In this document: positions 24,311 through 34,534 of the stretch, in pieces
Position numbering within the stretch: position 1 is the stretch's first letter
Layout of the letters: every line of letters begins with the position of its first letter
Source: Parietaria judaica
Taxonomy: Eukaryota > Streptophyta > Magnoliopsida > Rosales > Urticaceae
NCBI GenBank assembly: GCA_954871525.1
Contig: OX940870.1
Location: forward strand, 13,609,501 to 13,673,500
Reading direction: 5' to 3'
Length of the DNA stretch: 64,000 nt
Position numbers and translations under genes: made by a program
Notes under the pieces: model-generated
What the model saw: only the letters and a program-made list of their open reading frames with translations
Told to the model about the DNA's origin: nothing
Database searches by the model: none

Positions 24311-24958
24311 TGTTGGTTTTTTAATGAAGCCCAAATTCTTTGAAGCCTAAAGCGACATGTGTTGTTGTGAGTAATATGATGGTAGAAACGACATGTCGTT
24401 TTTGCCCTATTAGTTGCTTCAATCTTGGCTGTCCAAGCTTTGGAAATCCAAGGGCTGATATTAACCCTACCATTTTCTCCTTATTGCCTTCATTGATCCA
24501 TTTGAGAGTCACTCCTCTTGCTCGCACGTTTACGCCTTTGGGGTTCTCAGATTTGTGTCTTTCTCTCGCTGAAATTCTTGCAAGCTTCTTCTTCGATTTC
24601 CTTTGAGATCGCCATCGTCGTGTTCATCTCGATCACTTGACAGTGATGGCGTTTCTTCTTTGGTTTCGAGGAGGGTTATCTTCGTGAGAGATCGGTGAAT
24701 CTGATTGAACCGGAAGGAAGAACGAGGCTTGAAGCAGGGGGAAGTCACTCTCTTTGGATATGATATCGACCACGAACTGACGGGACTATACATCGGGATA
24801 TCGCTCTCTTGTCTTGCTGTTTTGTTCCTTATATTTCTAGATCTGATGCTTGTTTCGTGTTCTTCATTTTGCATGTTCTTATTCCGCGATTTGTCTTGTG
24901 CAAGGTGAGAACCGAAGCTGCGTTTTTGGGGGAGACTCGGAGGAGGGAAATCCTAACA
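24311..24958 (+). repeat. 5' LTR of the intact copia element
   Basis: 648 bp, begins TGTTGG and ends CCTAACA. By eye it is identical along its whole length to the 3' LTR at 29410-30057. Confidence 0.95.
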
Positions 24959-24959
24959 A

Positions 24960-24973
24960 TGGTATCAGAGCCA
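24960..24973 (+). other. Primer-binding site (initiator Met tRNA)
   Basis: TGGTATCAGAGCCA starts one base after the 5' LTR, the usual primer site of plant copia elements. Confidence 0.9.
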
Positions 24974-25330
24974 ACGCTCTCGGTGCCGGCGCGACTCCGG
25001 CGTAGTCCGACTCCGCCGTGATGGCCGTGAGCTTCTCTGTCGATCTCTAAGTCTCAGGTTTTATTTAGGTGTCGTTATTTCCGGTAAACCTCTCTGACCT
25101 AATATTTCTAATTTTCTGAAAAATTAGTATTTTCGTTAGAGTTGATTTGAAAACTAGGTTTTTGTTTTTCATTCGTGATGATGAAGTCCATCATTGCTTA
25201 GACTATCCAAAGTTTTTTTTTTTAAATCTGCCTTAGACAAATTGAGTGAAAATATTTTTATCATATTTTTTTTTTGTCTCTGGCTGATTGTGTTTGTCAA
25301 ATATAAAGGGGGTTAGGATAATTTTGTAAG

Positions 25331-28300
25331 ATGGGTTCCAGAATCGAAATTACCCCGTTTGATGGTAAGATCGATTTTGGAAGTTGGAAGAAGAGAATGA
25401 GGGCCTTGTTATCTCATAACAAAGTTCTCATTTCCCTTGAACCAAATAAAGAGTTATGGTCGAGTGACCAATCATCTCGGAAGACCGAAATTCTTGAGGA
25501 AGCTTACAATTTGCTAATTCTAAGTTTAGCGGACAATGTCCTCAGAAAAATTGATGGCGCCGAGACAGCATTGGATATTTGGAGTAAGCTCGAAACTCTT
25601 TATTCGTCGCAATCTGCTCCTAACATGATTTACGTGAAAGGTGCTCTTTTTTCTTACAAAATGGATAGTTCAAAATCAATTGATCAAAATGTCGATGATT
25701 TTCTTAAACTTTCTTTGTTGCTGAAAGGAACTGAACATGAAGTTTCTGAGTCTAGCTTAGCCATGATTTTATTGAACTCTTTACCTGATTCTTACCATGT
25801 TGTGACAGATGCTTTACAGTATTCTGGTTCTATTCCTAAGGTCGAGTTAATATTATCTGGTTTGAAAGCTAGGGAGCTTGAATTAAAAATGCAAAGAAAA
25901 TCAGGCAGCAGCTTGTTTGTTAAGGGAAGTTCTTCATCGCCTCATCATTCGAATAGAAAAGGTAAAATGAAAGAAAAATTTCAGAAAAAGAATTCAGAAC
26001 CTAGGAAATGTTTCTTTTGTGGTAAAGTAGGCCATTATAAAAAGGATTGCTATGAATGGTTGAAAAAGAATAAACCTGTTAATGAGTCTAATGTTGCTTG
26101 CACTGTTGAGAATGATTCTGATTTCTTTGAAGTATTGAATGTGAGTCACGTTTCTCATTGTGGTGACGAGTGGATCCTTGATTCTGGTTGTTCTTTCCAC
26201 ATGTCACCTGATAAAGCTTGTTTTTCGGAACTAAAAGATTATGGTGGTGAAACGGTATATATGGGTAACTTGAATCCATGTGATGTCGTTGGAATAGGTT
26301 CAGTGGTCTTGTGTTTATCTAATGGAAATAGAGTAAAACTTACAGATGTTAGATATGTCCCAGGATTAAAAAGGAATTTGATTTCTTTAGGAACCTTAGA
26401 TGACAATGGTTGTAAGTACACTGCTGAAAATGGTATCATGCATGTTTATAAGGGTAAAAAGCTTGTTCTGTCTGGTCATAAGGTTGGAACTTTGTATTTT
26501 CTTGATGGTACGCATGAGTCTCCTAGTGCCAATTCTATATCTGTTAGTACTAACCTTGCAGAGACTTCAAAGTGGCACCTTAGGCTTGGTCACATGAGTC
26601 AAAAGGGGCTCAAAGTTCTTCATGGCAAAGGTATGCTTGGTAAGTTCTCTTTTTCCGAACTAGATTTTTGTGAGCCATGTGTTCTTGGTAAGCAACATAG
26701 GTTTAGTTTTGGGAAGGGTATTCATTTGTCTTCTCACAAATTAGATTACGTACACTCAGATTTGTGGGGTCCAGAAAAATGCCCTTCTCATGGAAACAAC
26801 ATATATTTTTTGAGCATCGTGGATGACTATACTAGGCGTGTATGGACCTTTCTGCTTAAATCTAAGGATGAGGCCCTTCTTAGGTTTAAAGAGTGGAAAA
26901 CATTGGAAGAAAACCAGGCGGGTAGAAAGCTTAAGGGTCTTAGGACAGATAACGGTCTAGAGTTTTGCAATGAGGAATTCAATAGTTATTGTAAGGATTT
27001 CGGTATCCTTAGGCATAGGACGGTTAGAAAGACTCCTCAACAAAATGGGGTAGCTGAGAGAATGAATAGGACTCTTCTTGAAAAAGTTAGGTGTCTTCTG
27101 TTTACTTCAGGGTTACCTAAAGGTTTTTGGGGAGAGGCATTGTCTACTGCCACGTATTTAGTCAACCGAAGTCCATCAACATCTATTGATCTTAGATGTC
27201 CTATGGAGTTGTGGTCCGATAGGAAGCCCGATTTAGGACACCTTAGAGTCTTTGGTTGTGCAGCTTATGCTCACACCAAAGATGGAAAATTAGACCCAAG
27301 ATCCCTTAAGTGCGTGTTTCTCGGTTATCAACAACAACATGGTACCAAAGGTTATAGGTTATGGGAACGAGAGGCAGGGGGTGTTAAGATAATTGTCAGT
27401 AGAGACGTTATCTTTGATGAGAGTTCTTTCCCGTGTAAGTTGTCAGGAAAAGAAAAAGAGAGTGAAGAAAATGAGGAACCCATAGGTACGTCGAGCGAGG
27501 TGGAGTCACCGGGGGATATTAGAGTAGAGATTTCAGAGTCTTGCGTACCTGTCCAGGTGCAGACGGGTGGTGGTAGTGAGCTTGAGGTAGAAAACAACAA
27601 TCCGGATGAGATTGTTGTTCAGGCCGAGGATTCTAGCCAGGGAGAGTTAGATGACTACCAATTAGCCAGAGATAGGGTTATGAGAGATATTAGGCTCCCT
27701 TCCCGATATTCCTACGCAGATTTGGTGTTTACAGCTTTATTAGCTGCTCATGAGGTTCAGGTAATTGAGCCTTGTTCCTACTCTGAAGCCATAGGGTCTA
27801 AGCAGTGTGATAGGTGGGTAGAGGCCATGAACAGTGAGATGAGTTCTCTTAGCGCAAACAAAACTTGGGAATTAGTTGACAAACCCAAAGATCAAAAAGT
27901 GATACAATGTAAGTGGTTATTCAAGATTAAGGAGGGAGTTAGTGCTGGGGATTCACCTAGATTCAAAGCGAGATTAGTAGCAAAAGGGTTTACCCAAAAA
28001 GAAGGCATAGATTACAATGAAATATTCTCTCCTGTAGTCAAGTTCAAAACCATTAGGATTATGTTAGCTTACGTAGTCCAATATGATCTAGAACTAGAGC
28101 AATTAGATGTAACCACTGCTTTCCTTTACGGTGAGTTAGACGAGAGAATTGTCATGGCTCAACCGGAGGGGTTTGTAGACAAAAAATTCCCGGATAAAGT
28201 TTGTTTGCTTAAGAAGTCTTTGTACGGTCTAAAACAATCACCTAGGCAATGGTACAAAAGGTTTGACACCTTCGTGGTTAGCTTAGGTTTTACAAGAAGC

Positions 28301-29329
28301 CAATATGATAGTTGTTTTTATTTCAAAACCAATGATGCCATTCCTGTTTATTTACTTTTATATGTTGATGACATGCTCTTAATTAGCAAGTCTATTAAGA
28401 GCATTTCCGACATAAAAGGTAAGCTTAGCACCGAGTTTGAGATGAAAGACTTAGGATGTGCTAAGAAAATTCTAGGAATGATCATAGAGCGTGATAGGAA
28501 AAACAACTCTCTTAAGCTACACCAAAGACCATACCTTAGAAAGCTCATAGGTAAGTTTGGAAATGAAAATTGCAAGCCTGTAAGTGTACCATTAGCAAAC
28601 CATTTCATTCTAGACAAAAGTCAGTGCCCTAGAACCGATTCTGAGATCCTTAGGATGGAAGGAAAGCCTTATTCTAATGTCATAGGATCTCTCATGTATG
28701 CTATGATTAGCACTAGGCCTGATTTAGCGTTTAGTATCTCATTGCTTAGTAGGTTTATGTCCAATCCCGGTATTGATCATTGGTCTGCTCTTAAGTGGAC
28801 CGTGAATTATATCAACAGTACATGTCGTACTGGGCTTGTTTACAGGAAACAAGATTCTTTCGGGTTAGTTGGGTATGTAGATTCTGATTTTGCCGGTGAT
28901 AGGGATTCTAGGAAATCTACTACTGCATACTATTTTACCTTGGGTGGGAATTGCATAGTTTGGAAATCTCAACTTCAGCCGCTAGTAGCTTTGTCGACAA
29001 CTGAGGCAGAGTATGTTGCACTGGCTGATTGCATTAAAGAATCAGTTTGGTTACAGGGTATATTGAAAGATGCTAGGCTATTAGATTCTCATGCAACTAT
29101 ATATTCAGATAGCCAAAGCGCAATCCATCTTAGTAAGAACCCGGTTTACCATGAGCGCACAAAACATGTTGATGTGCGATTTCACTTTGTTCGTGAGCTT
29201 ATTTGTGCAGGTACTGTGGCTGTTGAGAAGGTGCCAACGGAAGAAAATCCCGCTGATATGGGGACGAAGGTTCTTCCCGTGTCGAAGTTTAGGCAGTGCC
29301 TAAATTTGCTTCACGTGGAAGAGTCGTAG
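25331..29329 (+). CDS. Copia gag-pol polyprotein, intact
   Basis: 1332 residues without interruption, the same length class as the tobacco Tnt1 polyprotein. Order of domains: gag (about residues 1-220); zinc knuckle CFFCGKVGHYKKDC near 227-240; aspartic protease with DSGCSFHM near 284; GAG-pre-integrase HHCC region from about 415 (WHLRLGHM, then FCEPCVLGKQH); integrase catalytic core with acidic residues in YVHSDLWGP (~477), RTDNGLEF (~539) and GVAERMNR (~575); reverse transcriptase from ~860 with FKARLVAKGFTQ and YVDD near 1011; RNase H from ~1180 with DSDFAG, STTEAEY (~1224) and YSDSQSAIHLSKNP (~1259). All key catalytic residues I can check are present. The protein directs reverse transcription in virus-like particles and integration of the element. 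Start at 25331 is the first ATG of the frame, after a 370-base leader. Confidence 0.97.
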   Translation: MGSRIEITPFDGKIDFGSWKKRMRALLSHNKVLISLEPNKELWSSDQSSRKTEILEEAYNLLILSLADNVLRKIDGAETALDIWSKLETLYSSQSAPNMIYVKGALFSYKMDSSKSIDQNVDDFLKLSLLLKGTEHEVSESSLAMILLNSLPDSYHVVTDALQYSGSIPKVELILSGLKARELELKMQRKSGSSLFVKGSSSSPHHSNRKGKMKEKFQKKNSEPRKCFFCGKVGHYKKDCYEWLKKNKPVNESNVACTVENDSDFFEVLNVSHVSHCGDEWILDSGCSFHMSPDKACFSELKDYGGETVYMGNLNPCDVVGIGSVVLCLSNGNRVKLTDVRYVPGLKRNLISLGTLDDNGCKYTAENGIMHVYKGKKLVLSGHKVGTLYFLDGTHESPSANSISVSTNLAETSKWHLRLGHMSQKGLKVLHGKGMLGKFSFSELDFCEPCVLGKQHRFSFGKGIHLSSHKLDYVHSDLWGPEKCPSHGNNIYFLSIVDDYTRRVWTFLLKSKDEALLRFKEWKTLEENQAGRKLKGLRTDNGLEFCNEEFNSYCKDFGILRHRTVRKTPQQNGVAERMNRTLLEKVRCLLFTSGLPKGFWGEALSTATYLVNRSPSTSIDLRCPMELWSDRKPDLGHLRVFGCAAYAHTKDGKLDPRSLKCVFLGYQQQHGTKGYRLWEREAGGVKIIVSRDVIFDESSFPCKLSGKEKESEENEEPIGTSSEVESPGDIRVEISESCVPVQVQTGGGSELEVENNNPDEIVVQAEDSSQGELDDYQLARDRVMRDIRLPSRYSYADLVFTALLAAHEVQVIEPCSYSEAIGSKQCDRWVEAMNSEMSSLSANKTWELVDKPKDQKVIQCKWLFKIKEGVSAGDSPRFKARLVAKGFTQKEGIDYNEIFSPVVKFKTIRIMLAYVVQYDLELEQLDVTTAFLYGELDERIVMAQPEGFVDKKFPDKVCLLKKSLYGLKQSPRQWYKRFDTFVVSLGFTRSQYDSCFYFKTNDAIPVYLLLYVDDMLLISKSIKSISDIKGKLSTEFEMKDLGCAKKILGMIIERDRKNNSLKLHQRPYLRKLIGKFGNENCKPVSVPLANHFILDKSQCPRTDSEILRMEGKPYSNVIGSLMYAMISTRPDLAFSISLLSRFMSNPGIDHWSALKWTVNYINSTCRTGLVYRKQDSFGLVGYVDSDFAGDRDSRKSTTAYYFTLGGNCIVWKSQLQPLVALSTTEAEYVALADCIKESVWLQGILKDARLLDSHATIYSDSQSAIHLSKNPVYHERTKHVDVRFHFVRELICAGTVAVEKVPTEENPADMGTKVLPVSKFRQCLNLLHVEES

Positions 29330-29398
29330 TCTCCATATTCCGAAAAGGTAAGTCCCGGTGTATTATGAGTTCCCGAATGATGTAAGTGTTTGGTCTTC

Positions 29399-29409
29399 AA
29401 GGTGGAGAT
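29399..29409 (+). other. Polypurine tract of the copia element
   Basis: AAGGTGGAGAT directly precedes the 3' LTR at 29410, the expected priming site for plus-strand DNA. Confidence 0.8.
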
Positions 29410-30057
29410 TGTTGGTTTTTTAATGAAGCCCAAATTCTTTGAAGCCTAAAGCGACATGTGTTGTTGTGAGTAATATGATGGTAGAAACGACATGTCGTTT
29501 TTGCCCTATTAGTTGCTTCAATCTTGGCTGTCCAAGCTTTGGAAATCCAAGGGCTGATATTAACCCTACCATTTTCTCCTTATTGCCTTCATTGATCCAT
29601 TTGAGAGTCACTCCTCTTGCTCGCACGTTTACGCCTTTGGGGTTCTCAGATTTGTGTCTTTCTCTCGCTGAAATTCTTGCAAGCTTCTTCTTCGATTTCC
29701 TTTGAGATCGCCATCGTCGTGTTCATCTCGATCACTTGACAGTGATGGCGTTTCTTCTTTGGTTTCGAGGAGGGTTATCTTCGTGAGAGATCGGTGAATC
29801 TGATTGAACCGGAAGGAAGAACGAGGCTTGAAGCAGGGGGAAGTCACTCTCTTTGGATATGATATCGACCACGAACTGACGGGACTATACATCGGGATAT
29901 CGCTCTCTTGTCTTGCTGTTTTGTTCCTTATATTTCTAGATCTGATGCTTGTTTCGTGTTCTTCATTTTGCATGTTCTTATTCCGCGATTTGTCTTGTGC
30001 AAGGTGAGAACCGAAGCTGCGTTTTTGGGGGAGACTCGGAGGAGGGAAATCCTAACA
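29410..30057 (+). repeat. 3' LTR of the intact copia element
   Basis: 648 bp, by eye identical to the 5' LTR, followed by the target copy GATCC. Confidence 0.95.
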
Positions 30058-30407
30058 GATCCTCTGAAGGCCTTTATCTACTTTTTAATTGAGTATTTGA
30101 GCCTAGAAGTCTATGCAACAGCAATGTTGTTACTGGACCAAAACTTCAAACTACAGACCACATTCTACATGAGAAAAATGCCTATTTGACAGTATAAACT
30201 TCCACTTCAATGAAAGCTTAATACGCTTATATATATATTTATATATATATATACCATTCAAATTAGTAATACTGTCACTAATTTAAAACAGAAGTTGCAC
30301 AATACTGCAACATTCCGATTTCAAAACACAACCAAAATATGATCCAATGACACAGAATCCGATTTCAATTTCTAGTATTTCCTAACACAATCATCGTGAT
30401 AAATAAA

Positions 30408-31319
30408 TCAATAGGTGACCCGGACCCCTTGGTATCTGAGAATCTCCCCGATGAGCTCGCCCTTGCCGGAGCCGACGTAGCGCCCACAAATCTCGCCGTC
30501 TCTGATGAACAGGAACGTGGGCACCTCGATGACGTCCATGTCCTTCAAGAACTTCATGCAGCTGTCGTTCTCGTCGCCGTTCATCCTCGCGAACACCACC
30601 GTGTCGGCCATCTGCTTCGACAGCTTCACCACCGTCGGGTACACCTTCACGCACGGCCCGCAGTGCTTAAGCCCCACGTCCAGTACCAGCAGCTTCCCGT
30701 CCGCCTTGTGCTCCGCGATCAGCTTCTCCACGTCATCCCCGCTGTGCAGCTGCACCACCCCCGAGTGGTTGTCCCCGTAGTAAAGCACGTCGCCCATCAG
30801 CTCGTCGGGGCCGATCCCTTCCTCGTCGTGGATCTTCTCGGCGCTCTTGTAGAAGCTGAAGTGCGGGACCTGGTCGATCTTCTCACGCAGGCAGAGCGCC
30901 TTCGTCTCGTCGGACTCGTCGCCCATGACGAGCAGGAAAACGACATCGCTGCACGTGCGGCTGAGCTGAACCATGAAGGGGTAGATCTTGCGGCTGTGGT
31001 AGCTGTGGCTCGCTGCGAACTCCACCACCACAAGCTTGTTCTTCGCCGCCCGGAGTGCCTCGTCGAACTCCTCCGTGCTGTGGACTTGTAGCACCTTCTC
31101 GTCGCTCTTCTTCGTCGAGCCTGGCGCGCTTGCGGCCTTTGCGACTATGGCGGTTCGGTGGTCTCCGGTTTTCGACGAGGAAACGAGCTTTGTCCTCGGC
31201 GTTAAAGGCGACGAGGGTTTGAGAAATTTAGCCGATGAGATGGGGAGTTGAGAGGAACTGGGTAGTTTGTGAAGTGATGATGTTAGTCTTGGTAAGAAGT
31301 TGGTGACTGTGGTGGCCAT
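30408..31319 (-). CDS. CDSP32: Thioredoxin-like protein CDSP32, chloroplastic
   Basis: 303 residues, single exon, matching the chloroplastic drought-induced stress protein of 32 kDa. This plastid stroma protein has two thioredoxin folds and is known to reduce partners such as 2-Cys peroxiredoxin and methionine sulfoxide reductase under oxidative stress. Residues 1 to about 60 are Ser/Thr-rich without acidic clusters, a transit peptide. The first thioredoxin fold (about 75-180) lacks the active-site cysteines (SHSYHSRK at 104-111). The second (about 190-300) has the unusual HCGPC active site at 219-223. Both keep the cis-proline (VPHF near 151, VPTF near 266). Start, length and C-terminus fit the family. 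A copia element ends about 350 bp past the stop, and a hAT-like element lies about 250 bp upstream of the start codon. Confidence 0.96.
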   Translation of the reverse strand: MATTVTNFLPRLTSSLHKLPSSSQLPISSAKFLKPSSPLTPRTKLVSSSKTGDHRTAIVAKAASAPGSTKKSDEKVLQVHSTEEFDEALRAAKNKLVVVEFAASHSYHSRKIYPFMVQLSRTCSDVVFLLVMGDESDETKALCLREKIDQVPHFSFYKSAEKIHDEEGIGPDELMGDVLYYGDNHSGVVQLHSGDDVEKLIAEHKADGKLLVLDVGLKHCGPCVKVYPTVVKLSKQMADTVVFARMNGDENDSCMKFLKDMDVIEVPTFLFIRDGEICGRYVGSGKGELIGEILRYQGVRVTY

Positions 31320-31567
31320 TTCTGAAGAGATCGATCGATTAGCAAGCAGAAGTGTTGGGGATTTTTGTTTGACGAAATGGGAAAGCTGTATGTTAGAAAA
31401 TCAAGAAATGTGGAAGGAGATCGAAAACCATATCCACTCGTTTGGTTTGTGGTTCATGTTGGCCAAGAGACAAAACGTATCGACTCTGGATATTTGCTTC
31501 CTTCCTACTCGCTCTGTTTTCTATTAGCTTCATTTTTTCACGGTCTATAAAAAATCTTTGTTTAGGT

Positions 31568-32456
31568 CAAGGTTCCAAGTGCCATGTCATTTTGTTTCAC
31601 ACTTTTCATTTTACGAGCATGCCGCGTACCGGTGGACAAATAAAAAAAAAAAACAAGCCGCATGCTGCAAATACCACATAAATTTCACGGATGAAAATAT
31701 CAACGTAAATTCTGGTAAATAATACAAGAATTTTGTTATTATATAGCTTTTTACTTAAAAATCAGTAATGAAACTATAATATTAATAACTTCGAAATTTA
31801 TATATATATATATATTTAAAATATTATAGTTGCAATTTCATAAAATATAAAACTAGAGGACTCAATTTATATTAACTAATTTGGTAGTGTATCAATAGGT
31901 TTAAAAGCCCAATTATTTGGGCCCATAAATCTCTAAATTCATCTAAATTAAATTCTAGATCCACACCATATACAAACAACATGTTCTAAACTCCATCCGC
32001 TCGACTCTCTCCCTCCCTCCTTCCCCCACTCTCTCTCTCTCTCTCGTTGAAACACCAAGAAATTCATCTATCTCTCTCTTCGTCGGGAAGTTAGGCCGTG
32101 AAGACGCCAAATATTGCAATCATTGTCGTCATTTTTCTTCACGAAAGATGGAAGTTTTGTGAAGGCACCGTTGGAAATCGAAGTTGAGCTTGCGGCATGG
32201 AGGTTTATCGCGAAATCATGGAAGAGAGAGATGGTCTAGAGCTGACCGAGTTTTTCCCTTTTGTAATGACTTTCGCCGCATTTTTCATCATTTTTATATG
32301 TAAAATACATGCGCCAAAACAACTGGCTTTTCGAACGACATTCACGGCATATGAGAGAAAATGATAACGAAATCCAGCGAATGTCAGTCTCGCTTATCTG
32401 AAAATATTGATATGCCGTCGATATGTTGCCAGCGTGCCACGACATATAGAACCATG
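31568..32456. mobile_element. Non-autonomous hAT-like element, 889 bp (CAAGGTTC-type family)
   Basis: The left end CAAGGTTC and reversed right end CATGGTTC are flanked by GTTTAGGT (31560-31567) and GTTTAGAT (32457-32464), seven of eight matching. The interior has GCATGCCG words, a central AT block with an AT dinucleotide run (31800-31814), and a CT-rich tract (32003-32044). It corresponds in reverse to the right part of the element at 14616-16956. It lies in the upstream region of CDSP32, so it may carry or displace promoter sequence. Confidence 0.75.
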
Positions 32457-32464
32457 GTTTAGAT

Positions 32465-33000
32465 TTATATTTAACTTGTGTATTATATTATTTTTCTTTT
32501 GTTTATAGATATTATGTGTTTTTTTATTTAATTACTTTGATATATGTGAATGAATCATTTATAAAAGAAAAATTCATTAGTTACTCATACTTTTGCTCAA
32601 AATTCCAAATCTAGTAACGAATGTTCCAATATTCTAAAAGTAGCGATGTTAACACCGAAATACCCATGCCTTCCTTTTTTGAATATACCCCCGATTCAGC
32701 TTTTTCCCTCCTCATTGCATTTCATTTCCCCCTTGCTTTTTTCTCTCCAAAAATTCTCTCAATTCTTCATTTTTTTCTACACAGATCTCCAAATGACGAT
32801 GGTAATATCTCGTTGGATAATATTGTGAAAGCTAGTTTGAGGGGGAAGGACAAATCGCCGAAAAATATGAAGACAAACACAGTTTTTAGATGGAACTTTG
32901 GGTTATTTCGATTCGTCTTTCGAAAGGTTATTTTCTAAAACTTAAACTACAAAGTTGTAGATTCATCTTTATGCTTCAAAATAGTATTTAGATTGTAGAA
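32465..33000. other. AT-rich stretch
   Basis: No gene recognised. The 105-codon frame at 32621-32938 has no family resemblance and a T-rich composition, so it is not called. Confidence 0.4.
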
Positions 33001-33039
33001 ATTGGACAATATATGAGTAAGTTGTGGGAAAATATGATA

Positions 33040-34010
33040 TTGTGCATATCTTGGTCGGAGAACAATATCAAACTTGTAGATAAATTACACAATTTTTCGT
33101 ATTTTGGCATATATCACTTATCTTTGATCCATAGTATACAAATAAACTACGGTTGGAAAGATAAGAGATATATCTACAAATTTTGTGTGTTAAGTTTTGT
33201 AAAAAGAGTTCATTAAAAATACGAAATATCAATCAAAACGTAAAATTGGACATTAGTGTAATACAAAATATTTGTTTCGAGTAAATTTAATATACTTAAA
33301 GAAATTTTATAATGAAACTTAAAATAAAAAAGTTTTAGATCTGCCTCTTAAATTTCAAACCGTGGTTCATTTGTAAAATTAGGATAAAAGATTAGTGATT
33401 TATGCCAAAAATACAAAAACTGTGCAAATCTATTACGGAGTTAGTATCTTCGAATTTGGCGTAACAATCTCCATGGTCAACCTTTAGCCCCGAAAGGTCG
33501 GTGTTAGCACCCTCGAGGTCAGTGTTAGGAGTTCAGAAGTCAAATTTTGACATAGAAGATTGCTACTACTAAAGTCGGGGTTTCTAAGACAAAATTGGGA
33601 GGTTATAACACCGACTTTAGACTCCTATTTCGGAGTTAATAACTCCGAGCTCAGAGATAAATTGTATAGCTTTCGTAATTTTGGCATATTTCACTCAATT
33701 TTTGTCCAAATTTCATGAATAAGCTATCGTTGAAAAGATAAAAGATAGATCTACAAATTTGTAGTTTTAAGTTTCATTTAAAAAAAAGTCATTAAGTATG
33801 TTAAAATTTGTTCGAAACAAATATTTTGTATAACACTAATGTCTAGTTTTACGTTGTTGTTGAAATTTCATAATTTTATTGAACTTTATTTACAAAAATT
33901 AAAATACAAAAGTTGTAGATATATCTCATATATTTACAACCATAGTTTTTTCATAAAATTTAGATAAACAATGAGTGAGTTATTTCAAAAGTACAAAATT
34001 TGTACATATA
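33040..34010. repeat. Inverted-repeat block with GGAAAGATAAGAGATAGATC-type arms
   Basis: Four related copies of an arm alternate in orientation. Words such as TTTTGGCATA, GTTGGAAAGATAAGAGA, ATCTACAAA, AAATTTCA-type and TTGGACATTAGTGTAAT-type segments occur at about 33090-33260 and 33660-33850. Their reverse forms occur at about 33260-33420 and 33850-34000. The middle (33430-33650) has repeated GGTCGGTGTTAG-like and CGGAGTTA words. The same arms make up the inside of the element at 46307-47296. Outer ends and target duplications could not be fixed. Confidence 0.55.
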
Positions 34011-34534
34011 GATTTCAGACAATTATCCAAAATTCGGGCTTATATATTTGGCAGGGGTATTTTGGGAAGGAACCAGTTAGTCCCCAAAATGCGAGGCAAA
34101 AACCCATCCAGGATTTGTTTTTTTTTTTTAAAAAAATGATACGGATCAGTCTGGGTCCGGGAAAAAAAAATCCCGGACTGATCCGATTCTTTTTTTTCTA
34201 TAATTTATTTTTTAGTCCCTAATTTAGTTCTATTGTTCAAATCTAACATTTTTGTACTTAAGTTCGGTTTTGAAACAAATTAATTTTTTAATTCTTAAAT
34301 TATTTTCTGTGTTTTATATATTTAAAAATAAGTATGAAAAAAAATAAAAGCATACAACAACAAAAGAAAGTAAATATGCATTTTTTATTCTACAAACACG
34401 AAGGTCGAAAGGCAAACGAAGTTACAAATTCAAAGTATAGTAAGAAAATAAACAATTTAAAACGATTTACATTTGAATATGTGAAAAGTAATTCGCCAAT
34501 TCTGGTCGAACATATCGTTTTCATGTTATTGCTT

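Larger units (their letters stand above)
24311..30057 (+). mobile_element. Complete Ty1/copia retrotransposon (Tnt1-like)
   Basis: All hallmarks are present: two 648-bp LTRs, exact 5-bp target copies GATCC at 24306-24310 and 30058-30062, an initiator-Met-tRNA primer-binding site directly after the 5' LTR, one unbroken gag-pol frame and a purine tract directly before the 3' LTR. LTR identity means insertion was too recent for visible divergence. It landed about 350 bp beyond the stop codon of CDSP32. Confidence 0.97.

Noticed and set aside
24321..24874. Frames inside the LTRs (also at 29420-29973)
   Set aside because: They are present identically in both LTRs on both strands and have no known function; they are read from non-coding LTR DNA.
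30396..31091. 231-codon plus-strand frame opposite CDSP32
   Set aside because: His/Val/Leu-rich antisense shadow of the GC-rich CDSP32 gene.
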